Assembly (NCBI GenBank): GCA_944324135.1
Contig: CALUVE010000012.1
Location: forward strand, 1 to 54,727
Source: Candidatus Gastranaerophilales bacterium
Lineage (GTDB): Bacteria > Cyanobacteriota > Vampirovibrionia > Gastranaerophilales > Gastranaerophilaceae
DNA length: 54,727 nucleotides
Direction of reading: 5' to 3'
Of the stretch, positions 15,111-23,579 are shown piece by piece. The notes under the pieces were generated by a model. That model saw only the letters and a list, made by a program, of their open reading frames with translations, ran no database searches and was not told the DNA's origin. Numbering within the stretch: position 1 is the first letter of the stretch; each line of letters opens with the position of its first letter. A program made the translations under genes and the position numbers.

Positions 15111-16112
15111 ATGAAAAAAGCAATAGAAAAATTAGGATTGTTAGATACTGAAATTTCCGATGAGGGCGTGGATTTCCACAAACTTGAGTATGACGATGAA
15201 GTCGCAGAAGTTCTGGAATCTGTTTCTGATCCGAAAGTGCAGGAAAGTCTTGAATCTATAAATGCTGATGACAGCGTAAGACTTTATTTACAACAAATCG
15301 GCAAGATTCCGCTTTTGTCTTATGAGGAAGAACTTGAGGTCGCTAAAAAAGTTCACGACTCACAGGATAAGTTCGCTAAAAATATTCTTGTTAATGCAAA
15401 TCTTCGTCTTGTCGTAAGTATTGCTAAAAGGTATATCGGACGCGGACTTTCATTTCTTGACCTGATTCAAGAGGGTAATCTGGGATTGATTAAAGCCGCT
15501 TCAAGATTTGATTATTCCAAAGGTTATAGATTTTCCACTTATGCAACTTGGTGGATACAACAGTCCATAACAAGAGCAATTGCCGATAAAGCCAGAATTA
15601 TAAGACTCCCGATTCACATGATAGAATCTTTGAGTAAAATCCGCCGCGCGACACTTGATCTTGCCACCGAGCTCGGCCACACGCCGACAAAACAGGAGAT
15701 TGCCTATCGTCTTGGAGTGCCGGTAAGTAAGATTACCTCAATTATTAAATCTGCTCAGGCAACCATTAGTATGGAATCACCGGCAACAACGGATGAAGAA
15801 TCTTCTAAAATCGCGGATTTTATTGTTGATGAAACTACTATTGCGCCAGAAAGCAGAGTTACTCAGGAAAATATGTCCGAGGATGTGAGCAAAATCCTTT
15901 CACAATTAACCCCGAAAGAGCGGGATGTGTTAATTTTGAGATACGGGCTTGATACAGACGGTACAAAAAGAACGCTTGATGAAATAGGGTCGCAATACGG
16001 GGTATCCCGTGAGCGTATCCGTCAGATAGAAAACCGTGCTCTGGCAAAGTTGAAAAGAATGTGCAAAAATGAAGAACTTGCATTTGGGTTGAAAACTTAT
16101 TTCAGAGAATAG
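15111..16112 (+). CDS. RNA polymerase sigma-70 factor, RpoD/SigA type
   Basis: Region 1.2 (DDSVRLYLQQIGKIPLLS), region 2 (NLRLVVSIAKRYIGRG, DLIQEGNLGLIKAASRFDY, YRFSTYATWWIQQSITRA), region 3 (about residues 195-255) and region 4 (LTPKERDVLILRYGLDTDG, SRERIRQIENRALAKLK) are all present. Region 1.1 is short. It could be the housekeeping factor or a group 2 sigma of the kind cyanobacteria carry in several copies; the sequence does not decide. A -10-like TATAAT lies in the short intergenic stretch, and GACGGAG precedes the ATG. A bidirectional terminator follows. Confidence 0.93.
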   Translation: MKKAIEKLGLLDTEISDEGVDFHKLEYDDEVAEVLESVSDPKVQESLESINADDSVRLYLQQIGKIPLLSYEEELEVAKKVHDSQDKFAKNILVNANLRLVVSIAKRYIGRGLSFLDLIQEGNLGLIKAASRFDYSKGYRFSTYATWWIQQSITRAIADKARIIRLPIHMIESLSKIRRATLDLATELGHTPTKQEIAYRLGVPVSKITSIIKSAQATISMESPATTDEESSKIADFIVDETTIAPESRVTQENMSEDVSKILSQLTPKERDVLILRYGLDTDGTKRTLDEIGSQYGVSRERIRQIENRALAKLKRMCKNEELAFGLKTYFRE

Positions 16113-16130
16113 AACTTTATATTTATAATA

Positions 16131-16166
16131 AAAACTCCCGTGAATTTGTTTTCGCGGGAGTTTTTG
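16131..16166. terminator. Bidirectional terminator between sigma factor and rpsA
   Basis: AAAACTCCCG (16131-16140) pairs with CGGGAGTTTT (16155-16164). The A and T flanks suit both converging genes. Confidence 0.85.
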
Positions 16167-16185
16167 TTAGTCATTTAAAAATTAA

Positions 16186-17256
16186 CTATTCTGCATCTTT
16201 ATTGATATCTTTTATGCTGAGTGCGATGCGGTGTTCTTGCGGAGTGAATTTTTTGATAAGAACTTCAACGCTGTCGCCAACTTTGAATTTATTGAACGGG
16301 TTGATGTTTTCTTCAGCCATTTCAGAAACAGGGAGCAAAGCTTCTACGCCAGGGAATATGTTGATGAATGCGCCAAAACCTGTTACTTTATTAACTGTAC
16401 CGGAAATGATTTGGCCTTCTTCAAATTGTCCTTCAATTTGCTGCCATGGATCTTCGCCCATTCTTTTCAAAGAAAGAGAAATTCTCTTTAATTCAGTATC
16501 AATTTTGATGATTTTAACTTCAATAGTTTCACCGAGAGAGATAACATCTGACGGGTGTTTAATTCTCTGCCAAGAAATTTCAGAGATAGGAAGAAGTCCG
16601 TCAATACCGTTGATGTCAACAAAAGCGCCAAAGTCAGCAATTCTGACAACTTCACCTTTAACTATCATATCTTCTTTCAATTCAGCTAAGATATTATCAA
16701 CAACCTGATCTCTTTGTTCTGCAACAGCAAGTCTTTGAGAGAGGATGAGTTTGTTTTTCTTAGGATCAGCTTCAAGAACTTTAACTTCTACTTTCTGGTC
16801 AATTAATCCGTCAAACGGAGTGCCAGTTCTCAATTGTGATGACGGGATGAAGCCTTTGAGATCTGCAACGTCAACAAGAACGCCGCCTTTAACGATTGAA
16901 ACAACTTTAGCAAGGATAGTATCACCTTGAAGTTTAGCATCGTTAAGCTGTGCCCATGCTTGAGCAAAAGCAAGTCTTTTCAATGAAAGAAGCATGCCGT
17001 CTTCATCGTTTTCTTCTTTAAGTACATAAAACTCTTTTACATCGCCGATATCAAGAGTTTCTTCGCCTGACGGAAGTTCTTTGTTAGGAAGAAATGCTTC
17101 TGTTTTAGCACCTCTAACGCTTACGAGATAACCGTCTTGTTCTTTTTTAATTACTGTACCTTCTACTACATCAGCTACTGAATAGCTTTTAGAGAAAGAT
17201 TCTTCCAATAATTTTTCAAATTCATCAATAGATGTTTTTTCTAATGTTGCTGTCAT
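16186..17256 (-). CDS. rpsA: 30S ribosomal protein S1 with four S1 domains
   Basis: S1 helps the ribosome bind and unfold mRNA leaders. Four OB-fold S1 repeats are visible, beginning near VADVVEGTVIKKEQDGYLV, GDTILAKVVSIVKGGVLVDV, EDMIVKGEVVRIADFGAFVD and EGQIISGTVNKVTGFGAFIN. The 356-residue, four-domain form is shorter than the six-domain proteobacterial protein and close to cyanobacterial and Gram-positive forms. It starts four bases after the ispH stop. The ispH-S1 neighbourhood is also known from clostridia, where the two can be fused. Confidence 0.93.
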   Translation of the reverse strand: MTATLEKTSIDEFEKLLEESFSKSYSVADVVEGTVIKKEQDGYLVSVRGAKTEAFLPNKELPSGEETLDIGDVKEFYVLKEENDEDGMLLSLKRLAFAQAWAQLNDAKLQGDTILAKVVSIVKGGVLVDVADLKGFIPSSQLRTGTPFDGLIDQKVEVKVLEADPKKNKLILSQRLAVAEQRDQVVDNILAELKEDMIVKGEVVRIADFGAFVDINGIDGLLPISEISWQRIKHPSDVISLGETIEVKIIKIDTELKRISLSLKRMGEDPWQQIEGQFEEGQIISGTVNKVTGFGAFINIFPGVEALLPVSEMAEENINPFNKFKVGDSVEVLIKKFTPQEHRIALSIKDINKDAE

Positions 17257-17260
17257 TTTA

Positions 17261-18130
17261 TTATTCTCCTTTTTTTAATTTTGTTATGACATTATCAATA
17301 ATATTTTGCGGTGTTGATGCGCCGGCAGTGACGGCAATTTTTTCTGATTTTTTTATGATATCAGAATAATCATCAAGTTCCGCATCAGTTTCTATATGAA
17401 TAGTTTTTGTGATACCTTTTAAGATTTCTGCAAGGTGGGTCGTGTTAGCGCTTTTTTTAGAACCGACTACAATCATAAGATTATTTTCAGCAGCGAGTTC
17501 TCTTGCTTCTTTTTGTCTCATGGAAGTGCTTGCGCAAATTGTGTTTGCAATATGTAACTCTTTAGAAATAGAAGTAAGAAATTCCACAATTTTATTAAGA
17601 GTTTCAATACGCTGGGTTGTTTGGACAACGACACCGACTTTTTTATGCGCTTTAATTTTATCCTGAATAGGGAGCAGCTGCTCAACTGAACTTGCAACGG
17701 TGACATTATCAGTCCAAAGTGCAGCATTCGCGCGAATCGCAATAACTTCAGGATGTTCTGATTTGCCGACAATAACAACAAAGTAGTCATCCTTGGCAAG
17801 CTCTATTGCTTTTTGTTGAACTTTTTTTACATCAGGGCAGGTCAAATCTACAGGGGTAAAACCGGCCTGTTTAATTTTTTCAATAACTTCCGGGCTTTCA
17901 CCGTGGCTTCTTATGACACAAATACCGGAACCTGCCTCAGGTATTTCGTTTAATGTTCTAATCCCGAGAGCCTCAAGTTCCTTAATGACTTCTGCATTGT
18001 GAATAAGTTCTCCGAGAACAGAGACCTGTACATCTTTATTTTCTGCTTTTAATTTTTTAGCGGTTTCTACTGCCCGCTTAACTCCGTAGCAGAATCCCGC
18101 ATATTTAGCCAGTGTAATTTCTTTGGGCAA
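17261..18130 (-). CDS. ispH: 4-hydroxy-3-methylbut-2-enyl diphosphate reductase
   Basis: IspH makes IPP and DMAPP in the last step of the MEP isoprenoid pathway using a 4Fe-4S cluster. The three ligand cysteines are Cys14 (GFCYGVKRAVE), Cys98 (DLTCPDVKKVQ) and Cys199 (NTICASTSMRQKEA). IRSHGESP and VVVQTTQRIETLNK are family blocks, and TVTAGASTPQ-like AVTAGASTPQNIIDNVI ends the protein. Length 289 is typical. It is co-transcribed with rpsA. Confidence 0.96.
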   Translation of the reverse strand: MPKEITLAKYAGFCYGVKRAVETAKKLKAENKDVQVSVLGELIHNAEVIKELEALGIRTLNEIPEAGSGICVIRSHGESPEVIEKIKQAGFTPVDLTCPDVKKVQQKAIELAKDDYFVVIVGKSEHPEVIAIRANAALWTDNVTVASSVEQLLPIQDKIKAHKKVGVVVQTTQRIETLNKIVEFLTSISKELHIANTICASTSMRQKEARELAAENNLMIVVGSKKSANTTHLAEILKGITKTIHIETDAELDDYSDIIKKSEKIAVTAGASTPQNIIDNVITKLKKGE

Positions 18131-18218
18131 TTTTAAATTGTCTTCTTTCTAAATGAACTTGCATATAAAAAATATGCTGTACCATTATTAGAATACAAAC
18201 AAAAATAAAAATCAATAT

Positions 18219-18893
18219 TTACACTAACCCCTCTTTCAGCGCTTTTACAGCAGCCTGCGTGCGGTCGTCTACTACAAGTTTTTGTATAATATTACATACA
18301 TGAGCTTTTGCCGTATGTTCCGATATTGTCAGGGTCTCTGCGATTTCGTAATTTGATTTGCCGTCTACTATGAGTTTTAACACTTCGTATTCGCGCTGGG
18401 TTAAATTGGCGTGTTGTTCTTTAAACATTGCGCGGGACATCTGCCGCGGCGGGATTACCCCGCAGTTTTTCTCCCGTAATATCGGCACCACCTGCGGGTC
18501 TAACCACATTGCCCCTTCTTTTATTGTCATTATTATCATTTTCAACACTTCTGTATTTATGTCTTTCATCACATAAGCGCACGCTCCAGCTTGGAGTGCC
18601 GAAAGGACTTCTTCTTCACTCAGATGTGATGTCAGTATTACTATTCTTGCTTTTGGATGCTGTGCCAGTATCCTTTTTGTCGCTTCAATCCCGTTGATGT
18701 CAGGCAGTCCTATATCCATCAAGACGACATCAGGATGTGTAATTGTATATTTTTCAACTGCCTCTTTGCCGCTTTGTGCTTCTGAAATAATTTCCACTCC
18801 GTCCTGTTCTTCAAATAGAGATTTTAATCCGACTCGCATAAGTTTTTGATCTTCTACTAATAATATTTTTACAGATTTATTATGATTATTCAT
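18219..18893 (-). CDS. NarL/FixJ-type response regulator
   Basis: The receiver domain (about residues 8-125) has the acidic pair Glu14-Asp15, the phospho-acceptor Asp60 in VVLMDIGLPD, Thr88 and Lys110. A LuxR-type helix-turn-helix follows (LTQREYEVLKLIVDGKSNYE, then ISEHTAKAHVCNIIQKL). It should be a DNA-binding transcription factor. No histidine kinase is adjacent; the only kinase-like protein in the window (33272) lacks its phospho-acceptor, so the partner must lie elsewhere. It starts about 250 bases from the divergent nadB, whose promoter region it shares. Confidence 0.93.
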   Translation of the reverse strand: MNNHNKSVKILLVEDQKLMRVGLKSLFEEQDGVEIISEAQSGKEAVEKYTITHPDVVLMDIGLPDINGIEATKRILAQHPKARIVILTSHLSEEEVLSALQAGACAYVMKDINTEVLKMIIMTIKEGAMWLDPQVVPILREKNCGVIPPRQMSRAMFKEQHANLTQREYEVLKLIVDGKSNYEIAETLTISEHTAKAHVCNIIQKLVVDDRTQAAVKALKEGLV

Positions 18894-19139
18894 ATTTGAC
18901 CTCTCAAGTTTTTATTTCCGGTATTATTACTCTATAATTTATTTCTTCAACTGTAATTCCCTTTTCTTTAGTTTTTGATGATTATATTTTCCGGATATTA
19001 CTTTTAATTTTTATTTTAGTTAAATTTATAAAAAACTTAATGAAAATTTAATATTAGGACTATGGAAATATTTTTCTTTTTGGTTTAAAATACTATAGAT
19101 AACAAAAACAAGTGTATCGGGTTTGTAAGGACAATAATT

Positions 19140-20756
19140 ATGAAATATTCAAGTTACTCAGTCGTAATAATAGGCAGCGGAATAGCAGGTCTGTATGCTG
19201 CGTTAAAAATTGAACAGCAGGCAAAACTTCCTGACGGGATTTTGCTGATTACAAAGGGTAAACTCGGAGAAAGCAACTCCCGTTATGCGCAAGGCGGTAT
19301 GGTTGCTGTATTGAAAGAAAATAAAGATGATTCAGTATCTTCTCACATAAGTGATACCATCCGTGCCGGTGCCGGATTAAGTGATTTTAATACTGTTAAA
19401 TTCATATCGGAAAATTCTGATACTGTCGTAAAGGATTTGCTTGATTTAGGTGTGGAATTTGACAGAGACGAAAATAATAAACTTACATTTACTATGGAAG
19501 CTGCTCACAGTGCAAGAAGAATTCTGCACGCCGGCGGAGACGCAACAGGACGTATGATGGAGCAGGCTCTTTCTAAAAAAGTCCATGAAAATTCAAATAT
19601 TGATATCTACGAAGAAACAATGGCTGTAGAACTTCTGGTTAATTCTTCTTCTGAATGCAGAGGGGTCATTGTTTATAATGAGTTGACTGAAGAATATGAA
19701 ACAATATATTCTTCTGCCGTAATACTTGCAACAGGCGGAGTAGGCCAGTTGTACAAATATACAACAAATCCGGCAGGTGCGACAGGTGATGGGTTTGCTC
19801 TTGCATATAATGCAGGTGCTGTTATGCAGGATATGGAATTTGTTCAGTTCCACCCGACTGCTCTTGCTTTTGATGATGATGAAAACAGATTTTTAATATC
19901 AGAAGCAGTCAGAGGAGAGGGGGCAAAACTCGTTGATGCTGACGGCATTGAATTTATGCAGAAATATGATGAGCGCAGGGAACTGGCACCAAGAGATATA
20001 GTAACCCGTGCTAACTTTAACGAAATGCTAGAAAAGGGACTGGATAATGTTTATCTTAACGCTTCTTGTATTGATAAAGATAAACTTGCTCACAGATTTC
20101 CTAACATCTCCAAAAAATGTCTTGAACACGGAATAGATATCTCCCGTGATTTTATTCCGGTTGCACCGGCTGCGCACTACTTTATGGGTGGTGTTAAAAC
20201 TGATTTACAGGCAAGAACTTCTGTCAAAGGACTTTACGCTATAGGCGAAGTTGCATCAACCGGTCTGCACGGCGGCAACAGGCTGGCTAGTAATTCAATT
20301 TTGGAATGTGTCGTTTGCGCTTATGAGGTCGCAGATTATATAAAAACTCTTACACTCAAGACTCCAAAACAAATCAGTGAAGAATTAAAATCCGTAATTG
20401 ATGAATATTCTGTACCGCTTGAAAATGAGGATATGAATATTCAAGAAATGAAAAAAGAGTTAAAAGAAATTATGTGGGAGAATGTTGGTATTCTTCGCAG
20501 CGAGCAGTCCTTGATGACGGCGATAGAAAAACTCGGGGATTTGCGTCTGAGATTTAAACGTAATATTAAATGTATGAATAAAGATGAGTACGAATTCAAA
20601 AATATGCTGACAACAGCAATGCTTATTGCAACGTCAGCTCTGAAACGCCGTGAATCCAGAGGCGCGCATTACAGATTAGACTATCTGCAGACTGATGAGG
20701 TTTGCAGACACAATTGTTTTGACAGAACAGAGGGAGAATTTAGCTTTGTTAAGTAA
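19140..20756 (+). CDS. nadB: L-aspartate oxidase
   Basis: NadB oxidises aspartate to iminoaspartate, the first step of de novo NAD synthesis; in fermenters fumarate can replace oxygen as acceptor. The FAD-binding motif (VVIIGSGIAGLYAALKIEQQ) opens the protein. SRYAQGGMVAV, HSARRILHAGGDATG, MEFVQFHPTAL, EAVRGEGAKLVD and GLHGGNRLASNSILECVV are succinate dehydrogenase/aspartate oxidase family blocks. Length 538 is normal. AAGGAC precedes the ATG. The nadC start lies inside its end. Confidence 0.96.
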   Translation: MKYSSYSVVIIGSGIAGLYAALKIEQQAKLPDGILLITKGKLGESNSRYAQGGMVAVLKENKDDSVSSHISDTIRAGAGLSDFNTVKFISENSDTVVKDLLDLGVEFDRDENNKLTFTMEAAHSARRILHAGGDATGRMMEQALSKKVHENSNIDIYEETMAVELLVNSSSECRGVIVYNELTEEYETIYSSAVILATGGVGQLYKYTTNPAGATGDGFALAYNAGAVMQDMEFVQFHPTALAFDDDENRFLISEAVRGEGAKLVDADGIEFMQKYDERRELAPRDIVTRANFNEMLEKGLDNVYLNASCIDKDKLAHRFPNISKKCLEHGIDISRDFIPVAPAAHYFMGGVKTDLQARTSVKGLYAIGEVASTGLHGGNRLASNSILECVVCAYEVADYIKTLTLKTPKQISEELKSVIDEYSVPLENEDMNIQEMKKELKEIMWENVGILRSEQSLMTAIEKLGDLRLRFKRNIKCMNKDEYEFKNMLTTAMLIATSALKRRESRGAHYRLDYLQTDEVCRHNCFDRTEGEFSFVK

Positions 20757-21576
20757 TTTTTATATAGAAGAGCACATAAAAGCTGCTTTGAATGAAGATA
20801 TAGGGTTTGGCGATATTACAACTGAAAATCTGGCGGAAGAGACAGATATGCTTAAAGGCTCGCTTGATACAAGAAGTGAGGGTATTCTGTGCGGATGCGA
20901 GGTTTTTAAAACTGTTTATAAAATTTTGTCTCCGGATATTGAAATAAAATTCTATTTCAAAGACGGTGACGTTATTAAAAAAGGTGATAAAATCGCAGAT
21001 ATTTCAGGCCCTGCAAAGTATCTTCTTATGGGTGAAAGAGTTGCGCTGAACTATATTCAGCGAATGAGCGGTATTGCAACCGAGACACGTAAATATCAAG
21101 ACGCCATAGGCTCTCTCCCAGCCAAAATAGTTGATACAAGAAAAACAACACCGAATTTCAGAGCATTTGAAAAATATTCCGTAAAAACAGGCGGCGGTGC
21201 TCTCCACAGATTTAATCTCTCGGATTGTGCCATGATTAAAGATAATCACATCCGTCTTGCAGGTTCTATAACAAATGCAGTCAATAAGTTGAGACAAAAT
21301 ATCTCCCATGCGCACAAGATAGAAGTTGAATGCGATACCCTGGAGCAGGTAAAAGAGGCAGTAGCAGTCGGCGCAGATATTATTATGCTTGATAATATGG
21401 ATGTTCCGACTATGAAAAAAGCCTGCGAAATCATCAATCATCAGGCGGTTGTTGAAGCCAGCGGCAATGTAAACCTTTCAACCGTCAGAGAGATTGCGTC
21501 TACAGGTGTCGATATTATATCCTCAAGCGCTATTGTTGCAAAAGCGCCTACCCTTGATTTGGGGCTGGATATGTAA
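20746..21576 (+). CDS. nadC: Nicotinate-nucleotide pyrophosphorylase (carboxylating)
   Basis: NadC turns quinolinate and PRPP into nicotinate mononucleotide. Family motifs are DTRKTTPNFRAFEKYSVKTG, GGALHRFNLSDCAMIKDNH, IEVECDTLEQ and VEASGNVNLSTVREIASTGVD. I choose the TTG at 20746 (MLSNFYIEEHIKAAL), with AGGGAG ten bases upstream; the ATG at 20695 would add a stretch that is only nadB read in another frame. The gene overlaps the nadB end by 11 bases, so the pair is translationally coupled. A strong terminator follows. Confidence 0.95.
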   Translation: MLSNFYIEEHIKAALNEDIGFGDITTENLAEETDMLKGSLDTRSEGILCGCEVFKTVYKILSPDIEIKFYFKDGDVIKKGDKIADISGPAKYLLMGERVALNYIQRMSGIATETRKYQDAIGSLPAKIVDTRKTTPNFRAFEKYSVKTGGGALHRFNLSDCAMIKDNHIRLAGSITNAVNKLRQNISHAHKIEVECDTLEQVKEAVAVGADIIMLDNMDVPTMKKACEIINHQAVVEASGNVNLSTVREIASTGVDIISSSAIVAKAPTLDLGLDM

Positions 21577-21621
21577 TTGTGTAAATTTCACACTAATTGT
21601 TAAGCTATTATAATTTAATTA

Positions 21622-21655
21622 AAAATGCAGAGTTTTAAGTTCAACTCTGCATTTT
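21622..21655 (+). terminator. Terminator of nadB-nadC
   Basis: AAAATGCAGAGTT (21622-21634) pairs perfectly with AACTCTGCATTTT (21643-21655). Confidence 0.88.
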
Positions 21656-21770
21656 CTATATTAAATGAATGATTTTGCTTAATATTTTGTAAACATTAAT
21701 GTTAAAAGTAGCAAAAATTTTTTCTTTTTATTTTAAAATATATGTGTATCACATAACGTAATGGTGGAAT

Positions 21771-23309
21771 ATGAAAGTAAGTTTGATTCAGAATTATAGT
21801 AATCAAAAGCAGCGAATTCCTCTGCAAGATAATACCCCGAAGGAATTTAAAGAGCATACGGGTGCGGGTTTATGTAGTAACGAGGATAAAAATGGATATA
21901 ATGTGACGTTTAGCGGCGGCTTACCAGGAAAGAGTGGGGCTGCCGCTAAGTCGTTAGGAGACAGAATCCTTGGCAGTAAAGCTTTTGATAAAATATTAAC
22001 AATGGCAGAAGAAAGTCCTATCGTATGTAACTCGTTATTTGCGTTAGGACTTGCCGGTATTTTGAGACCTGCTACTCTTATTGCAATGGGCGGTAAGAAA
22101 GATAAAGAAGATAATATTTATGCTTCAGGTCACGCGGTATCTTCAGGTATAATCGGGTTTATATCTTCAATTATTTTAACTACTCCGTTAAACAAAATGG
22201 TTGACAGAATTAAAAATGCAGATAACCCGGAATTATACCTTAAAGAAAAAACAGTTAAGCTCTTGGGATTAGACGCAGCAAAAGATGCAAAAGCTGTTAA
22301 AGCTATTATGAAAGAGGGCACTTTATTTAAGAATATGCAGAATATCGTTAAACTCGGCAGCGGTATTATTATAGGTGTTCCTCAGGCAATGATTACAATT
22401 GCATTAATTCCGCCTATCTTGAAATATGTATTCGGCATTGAAAAGAAACCAAAAGGTGCACCTGTTCCAGTAATGGCACAGTCTGATGTGGCAAACTTCC
22501 AAAAGACTATGCACATCCAAAAATCATTCCAGGATTTCACCGGCGGAATGAAAGTTAATAATGCAAAACCTGCATTCACAGGTTCTCCTGTACAGGCTGG
22601 CGAAGAAATTGTTGCAACAGTAGCAAGCAAATCAAAATTATTTGATCCGCTTTTCAGAATATGGGATAGTTTCATTGGATTTGGTGCAAAACATATAATA
22701 GCACCATTCTTGGATTTCAAACCTATCAGATGGTTTGCTAATAAAACAAAGGATGTTGATGGTATGGTTAACCACTTGAACGTAGCAAGTTCTGCAGCTA
22801 TCAGTGGTATGTATATCAAAAAGACACTTGATAACGATAAATTAGATAAAGATAGAAGAAATACTCTTGCAATAAACCAGACACTTGTATTTGCGGTCTC
22901 AACAGCAGGTTCTTATCTGTTGGATGATTCTCTGGGTAACTGGTGGAACAATACGGTAACTCCTAAATATGCAGGTGTATTCCTTGATGAAAAAGACAAA
23001 ATGGCTGAATTCATCCAGAAAAATAAAGAAATAAGAAAATTCAACAAAACAGCATCTAAAGACGCTAAGAAAGATATGCTTAAGGTAATGGATTACGTTA
23101 AGAAAGAAATCAATCCTGATTCAATAAAACTGGAAAAATTGAATACACGTCTTAAAGGTATGGATGTCGCTAAGAAACTCTTCATCTTTGCAACAGTATA
23201 CAGATACATCGCACCAATACTTGTAACTCCTCTGGCTAACAGAATTGGTGACAGATACCTGCAATACAAAAAAGCAAAAGAAGCAGAACAAACTAAACAA
23301 GCTGCATAA
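21771..23309 (+). CDS. Unknown membrane protein, 512 residues
   Basis: I do not recognise a family. The first 60 residues are hydrophilic and disordered-looking and contain NVTFSGGLPGK; a similar short phrase, KPAFTGSPVQ, occurs near residue 270. Hydrophobic segments lie near residues 88-106 (NSLFALGLAGILRPATLIAM), 122-140 (SGIIGFISSIILTTPL), 195-215 (GSGIIIGVPQAMITIALIPP), 370-385 and 465-485. Several loops are strongly basic. There is no N-terminal signal peptide, so insertion would be internal. It stands alone between two terminators. Its length, the presence of a terminator of its own and steady codon use support a real gene, probably restricted to this lineage. Confidence 0.85.
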   Translation: MKVSLIQNYSNQKQRIPLQDNTPKEFKEHTGAGLCSNEDKNGYNVTFSGGLPGKSGAAAKSLGDRILGSKAFDKILTMAEESPIVCNSLFALGLAGILRPATLIAMGGKKDKEDNIYASGHAVSSGIIGFISSIILTTPLNKMVDRIKNADNPELYLKEKTVKLLGLDAAKDAKAVKAIMKEGTLFKNMQNIVKLGSGIIIGVPQAMITIALIPPILKYVFGIEKKPKGAPVPVMAQSDVANFQKTMHIQKSFQDFTGGMKVNNAKPAFTGSPVQAGEEIVATVASKSKLFDPLFRIWDSFIGFGAKHIIAPFLDFKPIRWFANKTKDVDGMVNHLNVASSAAISGMYIKKTLDNDKLDKDRRNTLAINQTLVFAVSTAGSYLLDDSLGNWWNNTVTPKYAGVFLDEKDKMAEFIQKNKEIRKFNKTASKDAKKDMLKVMDYVKKEINPDSIKLEKLNTRLKGMDVAKKLFIFATVYRYIAPILVTPLANRIGDRYLQYKKAKEAEQTKQAA

Positions 23310-23328
23310 TGGTTAATATAATAAAAAG

Positions 23329-23354
23329 AAAAGCCCCGAAATTTCGGGGCTTTT
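23329..23354 (+). terminator. Terminator after the 512-residue protein gene
   Basis: AAAAGCCCCGAAA pairs perfectly with TTTCGGGGCTTTT, 13 bp with almost no loop; either strand could use it. Confidence 0.88.
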
Positions 23355-23388
23355 GGTTTAGCAAATTCTACTAATAATAGCTAAAATT

Positions 23389-23467
23389 GTCACCCTGAAC
23401 TTGTTTCAGGGTCTTTCCGGTGGTAAGATTCCGAAACACGGAGGTCAATCCGTCATTCGGAATGACA
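23389..23467. repeat. Palindromic intergenic repeat
   Basis: CCCTGAA/TTCAGGG (23393-23411) forms one hairpin. ATTCCGAA pairs with TTCGGAAT across the second half, and GTCATTC/GAATGAC closes the element. It resembles widespread bacterial intergenic repeats of the type GTCACCCTGAAC...GAATGAC. A shorter relative lies at 4492-4520. Confidence 0.7.
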
Positions 23468-23528
23468 TTATGCTTATCTTTTAATAATATTTGGTGGAAA
23501 CATATACATAAGTCCCGGGCTTTTCTAC

Positions 23529-23557
23529 TTGATAAAAAACTATTTTTGTAGTATTCT
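23529..23557 (+). promoter_or_regulatory. Promoter of the HEAT-queC-DUF366-SPOR operon
   Basis: TTGATA (23529-23534), a 17-base spacer and TATTCT (23552-23557). Transcription should start near 23564, which excludes translation starts before the GTG at 23580. Confidence 0.65.
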
Positions 23558-23579
23558 CATCAGTAGGAGCAAAAGGTTA

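Noticed and set aside
20695-20745. Upstream ATG start for nadC
   Set aside because: It adds residues that are just nadB read in another frame; the TTG at 20746 has better spacing and matches the usual N-terminus.
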